Below are positions 1 through 9,992 of a stretch of 64,000 bases of DNA, piece by piece. The DNA comes from Cordylochernes scorpioides. Taxonomy: Eukaryota > Arthropoda > Arachnida > Pseudoscorpiones > Chernetidae. The notes below the pieces were generated by a model. That model did no database searches, was not told where the DNA came from, and saw only the letters and a list, made by a program, of their open reading frames with translations. The DNA lies in NCBI GenBank assembly GCA_030710605.1, contig CP092872.1, forward strand, positions 94,644,922-94,708,921, in the 5' to 3' direction. The position numbers were made by a program, and so were the translations under genes. Position 1 is the stretch's first letter, and each line of letters begins with the position of its first letter.

Positions 1-600
1 CCAAGGGGATGTGAGCAGGTAGATTCATGGGAAGCTATGATTAGCATACCTAATACTTAAAAATGAATCATTAAGAAACGAGAGTTTGGGATCTATTGGG
101 TTTGGATCTTGAGAGATTTTTTTTGTTTCCGAACTTGTTTAAAAGCTTTTGAGCTATAATTCTTAATAATATATTACGCGAGAATCTATGCATTTCTTAC
201 TTTAAAAAGTCACAAGGGATTGCCAAAATAAGAGTTCCAATATGCACATATGGTAGTAGAAATATAAATTGTTTCACATATAAGCAGCCCATCAGTAAAT
301 AGACAGTTTCTATTTACAGTATTTTCAACCGCCATACACCAATATATAGCAGTTATAGAAGGTCATGTGTGTGTGTGTTGACGGTCACCTGTCATAGGTA
401 TAGAGAAGACTGTAACCTATGCAAATTGAAGATACAACAGCCTGTCTGTCATATAGTGTTTCCAAAATCTTCATGCATTGCATAATCCTGGTACGAGTTG
501 CAATTCACTTAGCAAAGCTTTTGCCTTTTAGTTCCTATGATTTCTTTTTTCAAGATTCAACTGTCTAGAATTATCTCTCTACCCATAACGTTTGAAGGCG
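1..600. other. No gene recognised
   Basis: AT-rich sequence with a short GT microsatellite near 366-379. I see no supported exon, tRNA or transposon end here. Confidence 0.5.
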
Positions 601-609
601 ATTTTATTC

Positions 610-1665
610 TTTAGATTGTTCTTTTTTAACCATACTGCCTTTCTAGATCTCTCAGAATCAGTTTTGAATCGTCAAATTCATCAATTAGGGTGGTCCTCTT
701 TCAACACAACCGTCTTATTGGACCTTTCAGATATCAAACCGGTCTGGGATCATCAGGATCACGGCCCTCCTTCAATAGAACTGTCTTTCTGGACTCATCA
801 GCCTTATAACCAGTTTTATATTATCAGGTTCCTTAATAGGATGGTCCTCTTTCAACAGAACTGTCTTTCTGGACCTCTCAGATATCAAACCGGTCTGGGA
901 GTCATCAGAGTCATCAGTAAAAACGACAAGACTATCTTTGCCGAGTAGAACCATCTTTTTGGATATCTCAAATACCAAGCCGGCCTGAAGTTAGTAAAGA
1001 ATTGTCCTCCCTTAACACAGAGAACCGTCTTTCTGGGTCTCTTAGCATAGGTCAGGAGTCGCCAGTTTCATCAATTGAGAACTGAATAACTATCGTCCTT
1101 TCACTCAACTGATTTTCGAGACCCCTCAAACATCAACCGGTATGAGTCATCAGGTGAATCCATCAATAAGGAATGCATAAATATCCTCCATCAGCAAAAT
1201 CGATCTTTCTGAAGCTCTCAGAACGGGTCAATCTCAGGTCCATCAATGGCTGCAAGATTTCAACAAGATATCTTTCTATATTTATCAGAATAGGTATAAA
1301 CTGAATTACCATATTTGCCAATAAGAACTTATTGAGTGTCTTCTTTACACAAAGCCTTCTATTTGGATTTTTCAGACCGGGCCTGGAATCTTTAGGACCA
1401 TCAATGACTGAAAATTAGAAATTTTTCAACAAACTATCTTCATAGATCTCCCAGAGTCAGCATATGGAATCTCCAGATTGACCAATAACAACTTCTGGAG
1501 TGTTTTCTTTTAACAAAACCTTCTTTCTTGATTTTTTTTACAGAACGCGTCTAGAGCCACCAGGTCTATCAATGCCCGTAGGACTGTCCTCTTTCAACGG
1601 AACCGTCTCTTTAGACTTCTCAGACAATCAAGCCGGTCTGGAATGGCCAGCTAGTGATACTGGAA
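610..1665. repeat. Diverged tandem repeat, unit about 75-90 bp
   Basis: A motif of the form GTCCTCTTTCAACAGAAC followed by GTCTTTCTGGACYTCTCAGA recurs near 614, 693, 769, 844, 928, 1002, 1092, 1180, 1338, 1500 and 1586. Many units continue with a variant of ATATCAAACCGGTCTGGGA and a run of ATCA. Spacing is mostly 74-90 bp. Copies have drifted and some units are lost or merged. Open frames inside the array follow its periodicity and carry no recognisable domain, so I treat it as non-coding. Confidence 0.6.
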
Positions 1666-1759
1666 AAGGAGTTAATAGGAGAGCTTCTCCTGGACGAGAC
1701 CAGAGTTCCCAACATCGTGTCTATTCACTCATGGGCTGTCTATTGCAGGATAGGTAGGT

Positions 1760-2400
1760 AGGACATGAGAGAACTCTCTACGTCGAGTCTCCTACTGCTG
1801 GGATGGGGGAGCTGTCAATATGACAGAGGAGAGGGGGGTACTTGGTCGTAGCAGGCTATTACACCTGGATGCCCGTCGCCAGAGGATCCGACGCATCCTT
1901 GATTACTGCAACACGACAAATTTGAGCTGAATATGCATATAGGCAATGTTATATACGCATATAGGCATCTATAGCAAAAGAGCCACTTCTCTCTTTAAAA
2001 AAAAATCAATCAAACATTGCTATTTGGTTCATCACTCAAATACAGAACTTCAACAGCCTAATCGCCTTTTTTTTTTGGCAAATTCGATTTATTTTATATA
2101 GAAATTGCTTAAATGTTTTATTTTCTTATGGATGGCACGTTATTGCCCTATAAAAATATATGTAAATATGTAAAGAAGTGGATTATAATCTCGTTGAGGC
2201 TAAATTGATTCTGGTATGACAATTCTGGGGATACAGATTATATAGATATAGTTTTAGTTGGAAAGAGATGTTGGAAGCTGTAGTGGTTATCCCTACCTTC
2301 CCATCCTTAACTTCAATCCCCAATCTATTTAAAAAGGATTGTTTCTAATTGGCTTGTGAGGGGGGAGCAATGAGTATCAGTATGAATGTAGTATCAGTCG
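1760..2400. other. Intergenic, no gene recognised
   Basis: A short GC-richer patch (1760-1920) is followed by AT-rich DNA. No coding exon, tRNA or transposon end could be supported. It lies downstream of the minus-strand TMEM192-like gene. Confidence 0.4.
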
Positions 2401-2413
2401 AATAGTTCAAACT

Positions 2414-2419
2414 TTTATT
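2414..2419 (-). promoter_or_regulatory. Putative AATAAA polyadenylation signal for the TMEM192-like gene
   Basis: TTTATT on the plus strand reads AATAAA on the minus strand about 120 nt after the stop codon of the 2541-3356 gene, a normal position for a short 3' UTR. Confidence 0.4.
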
Positions 2420-2540
2420 TCTAAATCAATTGTCTGTATGTCAGAGAGTCAAATGGTCATTATATATTCCAACGACGTTGTTACTGGAGAGCTAGCCAAT
2501 AGATGAGCGGTATGGAGGTCACGTGAGGTGGAGGAAGGAT

Positions 2541-3356
2541 CTAGTCCTGGGCAACTTCGGCCAATTTCATCTTTCGTTCCTTCTTCTCCAGTAGATGCAT
2601 CAGCCTTCTGTTGAGCGCGACTTGTTGCTGGCTGAGAAAGACGATGAAGTCGATCTGGAGTTCATGGAGTTTGTCAGCGTCACACTGCACGTCCCTGTGG
2701 GCCGTCTGAATCTCGTGGAGGCACAGAGAGAGCGAGACGCCTTTCAGCATCGTGGCCTCGGACAGATGCCGTCGATTGAATCTCACGCAGCGCAGGACAT
2801 ACAGGAACATGGGAGGGATCAGACATACCACCTCCACCACCAAGATAACTATCACGATATGGTAACTCTTCAGTGGATAGGGACAGTAGTCAGACTTGGT
2901 GTCGCAGAGGCTCTCTCGCAGAACGAATGAGGTAAGAAGAATGCTGTTGGTGGCAGAGAGGATATAGAGAGGTAGAACGCCCGGCTTGGTGATGGTACCG
3001 AGGAAATGATGGTACCCCAGCGCTTCAAGCCGGGCGTGCTCGGCGAGCGTGTAGTAATCTGTGACCGAAAAACAAGCGGAGGTGAAGAGATGGAAGACAA
3101 TGAGGAAGTAGGTGATGGTGTTGGGTGGAACGATGTCATCCTGGAGAGGCATTAAGATCAACGATAGCAGAAGGAGAGTCAGGAAGAAGATTTGCATCCA
3201 CTTGAACTGCAGCGTTCTCACGACGTGTCGAGCTGGGGTAGGCTTCGTGTCTTCAAATATGAGATCTTCTTCGTAGGCGAGCGTCGCTTTTTCAATGGGG
3301 TTTCCATTCTCTAAGGAGGATAGGGATTGATCAGAACGAGCCATTGCGGCTTTCAC
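2541..3356 (-). CDS. TMEM192: TMEM192-like four-pass membrane protein
   Basis: The single open frame encodes 271 residues, the same length as human TMEM192, a lysosomal/late endosomal membrane protein. Four hydrophobic segments lie near residues 52-70, 80-99, 126-148 and 166-189. The N-terminal tail is polar and acidic. The C-terminal tail has a leucine-rich coiled coil near 228-262, as in TMEM192. Family-like positions include a charged HARLEALGY segment after TM2, CVRFNRR after TM4 and LNRRLMHLLEKKE in the coiled coil. Cys151 and Cys158 sit in the predicted loop between TM3 and TM4. No intron interrupts the frame, so this is either a single-exon gene or an old retrocopy that stayed open. 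An AATAAA lies about 120 nt downstream. The start could be Met1 or Met5. The family call rests on topology, length and motif resemblance. Confidence 0.65.
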   Translation of the reverse strand: MKAAMARSDQSLSSLENGNPIEKATLAYEEDLIFEDTKPTPARHVVRTLQFKWMQIFFLTLLLLSLILMPLQDDIVPPNTITYFLIVFHLFTSACFSVTDYYTLAEHARLEALGYHHFLGTITKPGVLPLYILSATNSILLTSFVLRESLCDTKSDYCPYPLKSYHIVIVILVVEVVCLIPPMFLYVLRCVRFNRRHLSEATMLKGVSLSLCLHEIQTAHRDVQCDADKLHELQIDFIVFLSQQQVALNRRLMHLLEKKERKMKLAEVAQD

Positions 3357-3446
3357 GGATGGTTTACGCGGATAGTGTAACGTGAATGAGCTCGAGGCAG
3401 ATGTTGTTGCAAGCCTTCGTGAAATGAAACACTCAAGAAGTAATGC

Positions 3447-3595
3447 CTCGATTACTTTTACCGCAAGTGCACAACATGTCTACACATGTAGAAAGAAGTT
3501 CGACTTTCCCACTTACAAACGTGCCGTAGTTCCTTTTGGTTACTTGCACTCACTGGTGGGTTGGACTTTACAGAAAGCTGTTTAAAAAAACATAT
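3447..3595 (-). mobile_element. SINE-A fragment, copy 1
   Basis: It matches the body of the tRNA-headed SINE at 15106-15391: CACATGTCTACACATGT, then GTTCGACTTT..CACTTACAAA, then TTTTGGTTACTTGCACTC and GGTTGGACTTT. The tRNA-like head and the 3' end are missing. Confidence 0.6.
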
Positions 3596-3775
3596 CCAAG
3601 TACATACGGTACAGGCCATGATAATAATGGTAATAGTTACTGATTTTATTCTATGTGTAGACTTCATACTCCAAACGTGTAGAAATTAGCTTTACTTTTG
3701 AACTTACAATTTACCGGAGCCCCTTTGTTCATTTCCACTTACTAGTGGCATCGGATATTAAAGAAATTTTTTCTT
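3596..3775 (-). mobile_element. SINE-A fragment, copy 2, more diverged
   Basis: It begins with the SINE-A 3' end (CCAAGTACATACGGTACAGGCCATGATAAT) broken by small changes, and continues through the same body in the same order as copy 1. It directly abuts copy 1 in the same orientation. Confidence 0.55.
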
Positions 3776-4041
3776 CAGAAAAAGAGAAAAGTATCTACAA
3801 TGCAGGATTCATTTCCGGATTGTGGATGTCGAAAATAGACGTTTTATATCACTCCGTCTACCGACCCCAGTTGATGAGAAGGCGGACGGTGCTACAGGAC
3901 CTGTAGATAGAGATTCCACGTCATCCTAGTAGATCTGGGTAGCAGGTAGTCCTTGCTTGGCATCATGGACGGACAAAGTTACAGGAATGTGAACCTTGCA
4001 CAGATGTTAATTCCGTGCAGCGGTTTGTCTCCAGGGAGAGA

Positions 4042-4140
4042 TTATGTCGAGGGGTGATGACAGGATGGCGTGTTGTGCGTGGGGATGACACCGAGGGCTC
4101 TCTTCATCCTTTCTTTCTCGGCAGGGATGATCTGGGTGAT
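4042..4140 (-). CDS. Possible short terminal exon, unidentified
   Basis: On the minus strand a CAG at 4143-4141 is followed by 32 codons and a TAA at 4044-4042. The peptide starts ITQIIPAEKERMKRALGVI and has codon use GC-richer than the surrounding DNA. A phase-0 splice acceptor would fit. No upstream exon is visible and no family is recognised, so this may be chance. Confidence 0.2.
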   Translation of the reverse strand: MTQIIPAEKERMKRALGVIPTHNTPSCHHPST

Positions 4141-4299
4141 CTGCTTATGTCCATAGTTTCACTAAACATCGGTGCATGGAGAATGCATCATTCCTTTTGG
4201 TACGGTGGCCATATTAGCAGCATAGGTGCATGCTTCGCATGCAGGCTTGTGGACCTTCGAGGTCTGGGTGGCCACTACTACCAATACTACTCCTAGTTT

Positions 4300-4500
4300 C
4301 ACTAAACAACCCTGAGCTGCCTTCCATAGTAAATACAGAGTATATCCCAAACCAATCCAATAGTATAGTAAAGCGGCCTAGAGATTAATTTGGCGAAACC
4401 GCTGAGAGGGTTCACTACTGATGAGCCAAACCCTCTCATTCAATATCTTATATCATTACAGTTAGGTCTGTAGAGATAATATTTGATGGCATCATTGAAA
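4300..4500 (+). mobile_element. Kissing-hammerhead element copy (K-family), GAGAGGG subtype
   Basis: The core is at 4372-4437: AGCGG (4372-4376), UUUGGC-GAAA-CCGCU ending 4403, GAGAGGG (4404-4410), CUA-CUGAUGAG-CCAAA, CCCTCTC (4431-4437). Here the U before the predicted cleavage base is C (AGCGGCC), which should impair cleavage. Helix I is UAG/CUA instead of the usual UGGU/ACCA. The upstream flank (ATATCCCAAACCAATCCAATA) matches the copy at 13420-13670. Confidence 0.55.
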
Positions 4501-4512
4501 AGAAACAAATAC

Positions 4513-4769
4513 GGTTCCAAAATCACTTTATTATGTACCGCTCAACATGAGCAACCTAGTTTATGATAATTGAAACAATGAAAAAAACAAATCGGTTCAA
4601 AATCACATTAATAGGTACCGCTCAGCAAGAGCAACCTAGTTCATGATAATTGAAACAGTGAATAATATGTAAAGGTTATTCACATATTAAACAAAATGTT
4701 AACGCGGGATTCAATCCCGGTTCATGACTGTCGGGAATCGAGGGTGTTACCCACTCGTCCACCGACTTT
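4513..4769 (-). mobile_element. SINE-B copy with duplicated tail
   Basis: The minus strand has a tRNA-like head at 4701-4769 with an A-box-like GACGAGTGGGTAAC and a B-box-like GGGATTGAATCCC, with extra sequence between them like a long variable arm. The tail contains CTAGGTTGCTCT..GAGCGGTACCTA, and this tail block occurs twice (about 4513-4590 and 4592-4660). Related copies lie at 13845-13910, 14290-14372 and 14385-14555. Confidence 0.6.
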
Positions 4770-4950
4770 TTTTTTTTAAGAAACAAATTGCCAGTAAATT
4801 TATTTGTTACAAATTTTATGATCTAGGTGGTTGGTGAATTGTAAGAAATAAAACATTTAAAAACGTGAGTTTTATAAAATAAAACATTCTACTGCGTCTA
4901 TAGTTTGTTCTTATATATCATAACTAAGATTCCATCCTCTAGTGTCGCAT

Positions 4951-5648
4951 ATACACTCATGAACAAAAATTAAGGAATAGGAAAGTCTTTGATGCCGCTG
5001 GTAGTCTATATTTCCTATTTTTTCGAAGGAGACAGAGGCAATTTTGTTCACACTTGGTTATCTCGTATGTCTTCAATAAAGGTCACTGTAATATCTTTCA
5101 GCATTATTGTCTGAATCCCGATATACATGGTAAAAGGTACAACTTCCTTAAGTTTTGTCTATGAGTGTATATTGGTTATCTCGTGTGTCTTCAATAAAGG
5201 TCACTGTAATATCTTACAGATTTATTGTCTGAATCCCCGATATACATGGTAAAAGGTACAACTTCCTTAAGTTTTGTCCATGAGTGTATATTGGTTATCT
5301 CGTGTGTCTTCAATAAAGGTCACTGTAATATCTTACAGAGTTATTGTCTGAATCCCCGATATACATGGTAAAAGGTACAACTTCCTTAAGTTTTGTCCAT
5401 GAGTGTATATTGGTTATCTCGTGTGTCTTCAATAAAGGTCACTGTAATATCTTACAGAGTTATTGTCTGAATCCCCGATATACATGATAAAAGGTAAAAC
5501 TTCCTTAAGTTTTGTCCATGAGTGTATATTGGTTATCTCGTGTGTCTTCAATAAAGGACACTTTAATATCTTTCAGAGTTATTGTCTGAATCCCGATATA
5601 CATGCTAAAAGGTACAACTTCCTTGTAGTTTAGTCTATGAGTGTATAT
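4951..5648. mobile_element. CAT-family MITE expanded into 119-bp tandem copies
   Basis: The ends carry inverted ACACTCATGRACAAAAYTTAAGG sequences. Inside, a unit starting GGTTATCTCG recurs at 5056, 5174, 5293, 5412 and 5531, spacing 118-119 bp. Each unit holds TTCAATAAAGGTCACTG and a terminal-repeat half with CCGATATACATG. Solitary members are at 14139-14284, 29214-29420, 56917-57127, 58414-58634 and 63055-63280, and a smaller cluster at 38472-38920. The inverted ends suggest a Tc1/mariner-type non-autonomous element. No transposase is encoded. Confidence 0.7.
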
Positions 5649-5688
5649 AAGCAGTGTCATCCAATACAGTATTAGAGCTATGAAAAGC

Positions 5689-5770
5689 GGTTTGACCGAT
5701 TTGACGAAACTGCTGGGAGGGTTCCACATTGATGAAAAAAACTCATCCAATATATATTTTTTCATCGCAG
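5689..5770 (+). mobile_element. K-family relic
   Basis: AGCGG and CGAAACTGCTGGGAGGGTTC are preserved, with G-U wobble in helix III, but the CUGAUGA strand has decayed (CATTGATGAAAAA). The 3' part ATTTTTTCATCGCAGTAAGG is recognisable. Confidence 0.5.
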
Positions 5771-6690
5771 TAAGGACAGTAGAAAGCTTTATTTTATAAA
5801 AGAAAATGTGTGATCAATTATTTTATTATAAATCAAAGAAAATTATCCGAGGGAAGAGTTTCTTTCTTGTATAACGACAATACAAGTCCCCTCGGGAGCA
5901 ACAAGCCCTTCGACAGTTATAACTACGCTACTACAAAAACTATATCAAATAAATCACTAAATCAATTACTACAAAAATGATTTTATTTCTTACATATTGT
6001 CAGGAGGACAGAGTATTCCCTCTTATCTGGACTGGACGTACCGGTCAGGGAAAACAGTGGCGCCACGTGGAAGGTAGAAAAACTCAGTTCTCTCCTTTTG
6101 CTCTAACTGCTGGGTTGATTTGGCTCATGTACATAGTAACTTTTATTTTATATTCAAAATCTTTCCTATAACTAATTAAATAAATATTTAAAGTAATTCG
6201 GAAGCCTATTTGATTATTTTTATTCGCGACAATATAGATGGCGCGCGTTATAGAAATGGGAATTCTATTTAAGAGACTAGTCGCGATTTGAAAGAAATAT
6301 GAAGTGTATCTCACATTATTGTTGGAACTTCACGTAGTTTCGGCTAAAACAGATCTCATTGCAGCATAATATTGTCGTAGGAAATCGATCAAATGAGCTG
6401 GAAGACACTCTAGCTATATCTGTAGTACTTGGTCATCCTGTGAGGCTGAATAATCAACCACTGGAATAGATTAAAGGACGTTCTCTATTCTATAATGGCT
6501 CAATAGTAACAAGAATGGATTTTTACCGAAATACAATGACTGAACAGAGAGATAAAATCTGTCCTATCAAGAGAATATCAATTCTTGATTTACAGATTTA
6601 AGTCTGGTCATCAATGGACAATGATCTTCCATAGTTGTTGCTGGATTTTCCCACTCTGTACCAGGTGTAACTTCAAACCTTGCGACATCA
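5771..6690. other. Intergenic, no gene recognised
   Basis: AT-rich DNA. An AGATGGCGCG motif at 6236-6245, common near the ends of several element families here, suggests an eroded element. I see no coding exon. Confidence 0.4.
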
Positions 6691-6691
6691 T

Positions 6692-6815
6692 CGATTGAAT
6701 TGGCTCATCCATCAATGAGCTCTACTCTTCCCAAGATAATGCCATCAAATAACTCAAGATCCACAGACATGACACCTTTAAAGTATTGAGTGGAGATAAG
6801 CAAGAAGAGAGAGGA
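6692..6815 (+). mobile_element. SINE-C-type 3' tail fragment
   Basis: GGCTCATCCATCAATGAGCTCTACTCTTCCC followed at the end by ATTGAGTGGAGATAAG and an AAGAAGAG-rich tail matches 12715-12835. The tail is shared with the full SINE-C copies at 10488-10857 and 16733-17104. Confidence 0.45.
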
Positions 6816-7157
6816 ATAAGAGAATCAATATCTTGCAAACGGAAAATATAAATCCGCAATATTACTCTTCGTAAACCTCTCTATCCAGGTTTTTGAAACT
6901 CCATGTTACCTTTGCGGCAACAATGGTTCAAATTTTTGGCTCAAGCAGGCCGCACTAAATCAATGGGATGAAGTGACTCGAAATTTCCTTTTTTTCTTCC
7001 TCATCAAAATTGAAACCAATTAAAATTCACCGGGGATAAATTAGAATGACATTTTAAAGCGACTGCTCGACGTGGCCATCACAAACGGGTAAAATTTTTA
7101 TTTTTTTGAAATTAGGTACTCTCATTAACATCAGTTCTACAAAATCCAACAGCAGCA

Positions 7158-7892
7158 ATGGGTCAGACCTGCGACACCTGCCAAGTCGACCAACCCGAGG
7201 AGACGATTGATGCCCGCGACAAAGAGTCGACCATCGCCCTCGACGACAATGTCGACGTTTCGATGCGCGAGGAACCCTGCCAGAAGGAAGACGAAGAAGT
7301 CGAGGAATGCCTGTGCGGACCACCAGGGAAATGCGAATGGGCCGAGTTTGACTATCACCCGCCCCCTCCTCCCAAACTGCCTCACTGTCTCTGCAGCGGG
7401 CACATCTGCAGGATCCACCATACCGGGGTGTGCAGCTGCCCCGAGATCTTCCTAGATTGCTGTGGCAAGGTGCGGCTCAAATACACCAGCATCACACCTC
7501 ACAAACGCAAGAACCATTTCTGCTGTACGGGGATTCCAGCAAAGAGCATGTGGGACTTCTGCATGAGACCCTTCAACGCCAGCGATACATTTGGATTTGA
7601 TGATGAATGCGATTTCCCAGAATGCGTGTGTTCGGATGGGACTCCCAAAGGTCCAGCTTGCTGCTGCGTATGTCCCTGCGCGTTCCAAGGCGACAAACCT
7701 CCCGATTGCTACTGTAAATGTCCGCTGCCCAGCCAGGGCGGGTTGAAGATCGGCCAGGTGAAGCGAAAGCCCGAGAAGCCATTCGGAACGAAGGATGTCA
7801 TCAATGAAGAGGACATCGACCAATTCCTCACAGGAAGCCCCAAAGTGGAATGTCCGAATGAATGTGCGATCGAATGTCCAAACACTTGCTAA
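7158..7892 (+). CDS. Cysteine-rich protein of unknown function
   Basis: The intact 244-residue frame starts in a good context (CAGCAATGG) at 7158. About 31 residues are cysteine (near 13 percent), in many Cys-x-Cys, Cys-Cys and Cys-x2-Cys groups, including ACCCVCPC and DCYCKC, with a last pair ECPNECAIECPNTC. There is no hydrophobic signal peptide or membrane segment. An acidic stretch (about residues 15-52) is followed by a run of five prolines (about 68-72). A Lys-rich segment (about 196-212) separates the main cysteine region from the C-terminal cluster. Codon use is GC-richer than the flanks, typical of a real exon. No intron is evident. I do not recognise the family. Metal binding or a structural disulfide-rich role is possible but is inference only. 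Confidence 0.6.
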   Translation: MGQTCDTCQVDQPEETIDARDKESTIALDDNVDVSMREEPCQKEDEEVEECLCGPPGKCEWAEFDYHPPPPPKLPHCLCSGHICRIHHTGVCSCPEIFLDCCGKVRLKYTSITPHKRKNHFCCTGIPAKSMWDFCMRPFNASDTFGFDDECDFPECVCSDGTPKGPACCCVCPCAFQGDKPPDCYCKCPLPSQGGLKIGQVKRKPEKPFGTKDVINEEDIDQFLTGSPKVECPNECAIECPNTC

Positions 7893-8474
7893 ATCTGACT
7901 TGAGCGATCCTCCACTTATCTATACGTAATCCTGTATGATGCTACTGGAAGTCATGGTTTCGGTTTTTTGACGAGTTTCGCACCATTTGGTGGTATCAGG
8001 GGAATGATAAAAATATACTTTAAGATTGTTCTTCTTTCGCCGATATCAACACATTACAGATCGAGAGACCAAAAATGATATTTGTAAATATTTATTCACA
8101 CTTAAAGGTTTTCGAAATCGATGCAATTTTCGGAAAAGCGTAAATTTCCCCAAATGGTATAAATTGATTCATTTATCATTGGCTTAATAGCTTTAAAATT
8201 GGATAAACAAACGGGTATTCAATAAGCCAGGTAAAACATAACTTAAATAGGAAGTCAAAAAGGCCACAACCATTACCAGAACTATACAATTAACTGACAT
8301 CTGGTATACTTTAATTATGTGATAAGTGATGTTTTTATGTACAAAAAGGGAATGATGGCTTTATATCCGAAACACAACACAGTACATACCAAAAAAGGCA
8401 CCTCTCTCTCTCTTTAAAAATGCATTAAAATAAGTCAGTTTGGTAACCACCTCTGTACAGAATATAAAGGTGAA
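7893..8474. other. Downstream flank, no gene recognised
   Basis: AT-rich. No canonical AATAAA follows the 7158-7892 frame closely. There is a short CT run at 8402-8413. Nothing else is supported. Confidence 0.4.
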
Positions 8475-8750
8475 TATACCAATACCTCGCTTTGCGTCGT
8501 TTCGTTTTGCGTTTTTTTTTTGAAGTTGCGTCGCTACTTAAATTTTACTGATTTTCACTGTGCGTCGCTAGATTTTCGAAGTTGCGTTGTTTTGGATTCG
8601 AGTCTTTAATTTTTTTTGAATTTTTTTCCCTAAAATATGGAAACCTTTTTGTTTTTGATTGCGCCTTCACATATTTTCACTTTGCGTCGTTTCAATTTGC
8701 GTCGTGTTTTTTTGGAACGTAATCCCGACGCAAAGCGAGGTATGGGTGTA
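8475..8750. mobile_element. Tigger/pogo-like MITE
   Basis: The ends are inverted repeats: TATACCAATACCTCGCTTTGCGTCG at 8475-8499 and its complement with one to three changes at 8726-8750. The ATACCTCGCTTTGCGTC type of end resembles Tigger-like elements. The interior is T-rich with scattered TTGCGTCG repeats and no transposase. Confidence 0.6.
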
Positions 8751-8826
8751 TAATGCGTCACAGAACCAGTTTTACCAAAATTCTGACAAACCCAACTATA
8801 GTTTATTCATATAGGTATATTAAAAA

Positions 8827-8915
8827 AGCGGTCTGGTAGATTGAATTGGCGAAATCGCTGGAAGGGTTCATTACTTGATGAGCCAAGCCCTATTTTCCAT
8901 CGCAGTAAGGACAGT
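8827..8915 (+). mobile_element. K-family copy, degenerate
   Basis: AGCGGTC-TGGT, TTGGC-GAAA-TCGCT (one G-U pair) and TTGATGAGCCAAGCCC are present. The CUGAUGA strand has an inserted T (CTTGATGA) and helix I is broken. It ends with TTTCCATCGCAGTAAGGACAGTA. Confidence 0.55.
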
Positions 8916-9223
8916 ATTGAAAGTTACCCATTTATATTTCAAAATAATGACTATTTTAGCTATCAGGCTGCGAATATTATAGCGCCAAGTAGTTTAATTA
9001 CACTGTATATATATTTACAATGATGGATTTTTAGATTTATTTTGGGCGAGGTCATGGTGGACAAAACCTTTGATAATTCTTCCCTCTCTTCAAGACTATT
9101 GTAGCTAATAATGGGAACTGCATTAAGGACAGTAGAAATGTTTGTTTTATTGATAAAAGAAACTGGTGTGCTTGATACCTCTATATCTCATTAATGGATT
9201 CATCTACTGTAGCCAGCCTAGCA

Positions 9224-9370
9224 CACCTTTGGTGATAAAGTTTTTTACTGAATGACGTTTCGGTCTCCACTGTTACCATTTACAAGTATGTTTTTGTCAT
9301 TGAAAAAGGTGGCATTGGGTCACCGAAATGTCAGTCAGTAAAAAACATTATCATTAAAGAGGTGGACGAG
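9224..9370. mobile_element. Foldback element with hammerhead-like arms
   Basis: Inverted arms contain TGATAAAGTTTTTTACTGAATGAC on one side and its diverged complement on the other. Reading outward, each arm has a GAAA followed by CGUC or UGUC (CCGAAACGTCATTCAG on minus, ACCGAAATGTCAGTCAG on plus). The plus arm shows GGTG..CACC directly before GAAA. This fits a decayed hammerhead core with a degenerate CUGANGA strand (TTGAAAA). Confidence 0.4.
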
Positions 9371-9420
9371 TGTTCTATCCATTAAGACGTATAACTAGAA
9401 TAAGCCAATAAAATATTAGA

Positions 9421-9512
9421 ACTGGATGGTAGATTAAACTGGCGAAACCACTGGGAGGGTTCACCACTGATGAGCCATGCCCTCCCAATATATATTTTTT
9501 CATTGCGATAAG
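9421..9512 (+). mobile_element. K-family copy lacking a good 5' strand
   Basis: CTGGC-GAAA-CCACT, GGGAGGG, ACCA-CUGAUGA-GCCA and CCCTCCC are intact. The 5' strand reads ACTGGATGGT instead of AGCGGTMTGGT, so helix III and the cleavage site are lost. It ends TTCATTGCGATAAGGGCAGTAG. Confidence 0.55.
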
Positions 9513-9726
9513 GGCAGTAGTAAGTGTGTTTTATTTAAAAATTAAAAATTCGTTCTAGATGGTTGTATTTATAACATATTTCTAGGTTTTTTATTAGTCT
9601 TGAAATTCTCCGTCGCATGTGCGACGGGCTAATAAACGGATATAAACAATATGAAAAAAAAAAAAAGTACAAAAGTGAGAAATTGTACTGGAATAAGGTT
9701 GATAAATTAATTAATAAAAAAAAAAC

Positions 9727-9992
9727 TCTTGATCGTGTAACTAAAAGTTGCTGATGGCTTGCGCCATCTATCGGAATAAATCTAAACTAACCGTTGATTT
9801 TTTAATTAATTTCTAGAATATTAGCTAATTACCTGAAACGCGTGTACGTTGTTAGTTTTCCTTGATTTATCAAGAAAGTATATTTGGCGTATATTCTGGA
9901 AAATATATTTTTAAAAAATCAGCCGTCAGTTGAAATATATTCCGACAGATGGCGCAACCCATCAGTAACAATCAGTTTAACGATCAGGAGAA
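9727..9992. mobile_element. Foldback element of the Penelope-type hammerhead group
   Basis: The inverted arms each hold GTTGCTGATGGCTTGCGCCATCT-like sequence (TGATGGCTTGCGCCATCTATCGG left, CAGATGGCGCAACCCATCAG right). The centre carries a relic of the ribozyme strand, CTGAAACGCGTGTACG at about 9832. Confidence 0.5.

Noticed and set aside
592..948. 118-codon plus-strand open frame
   Set aside because: It lies inside the drifted tandem array and only follows the repeat; no domain, and starts with a non-ATG codon.
2595..2930. Plus-strand frame of 111 codons opposite the TMEM192-like gene
   Set aside because: Shadow of the minus-strand gene; no domain and no supporting context.
4042..4140. Terminal exon belonging to the TMEM192-like gene
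   Set aside because: It lies upstream of that gene's start on the same strand and ends in its own stop codon, so it cannot be part of that reading frame.
7158..7170. N-myristoylation signal on the MGQTCDTC N terminus
   Set aside because: The residue at position 6 is Asp, which does not fit the usual small or polar residue required there.
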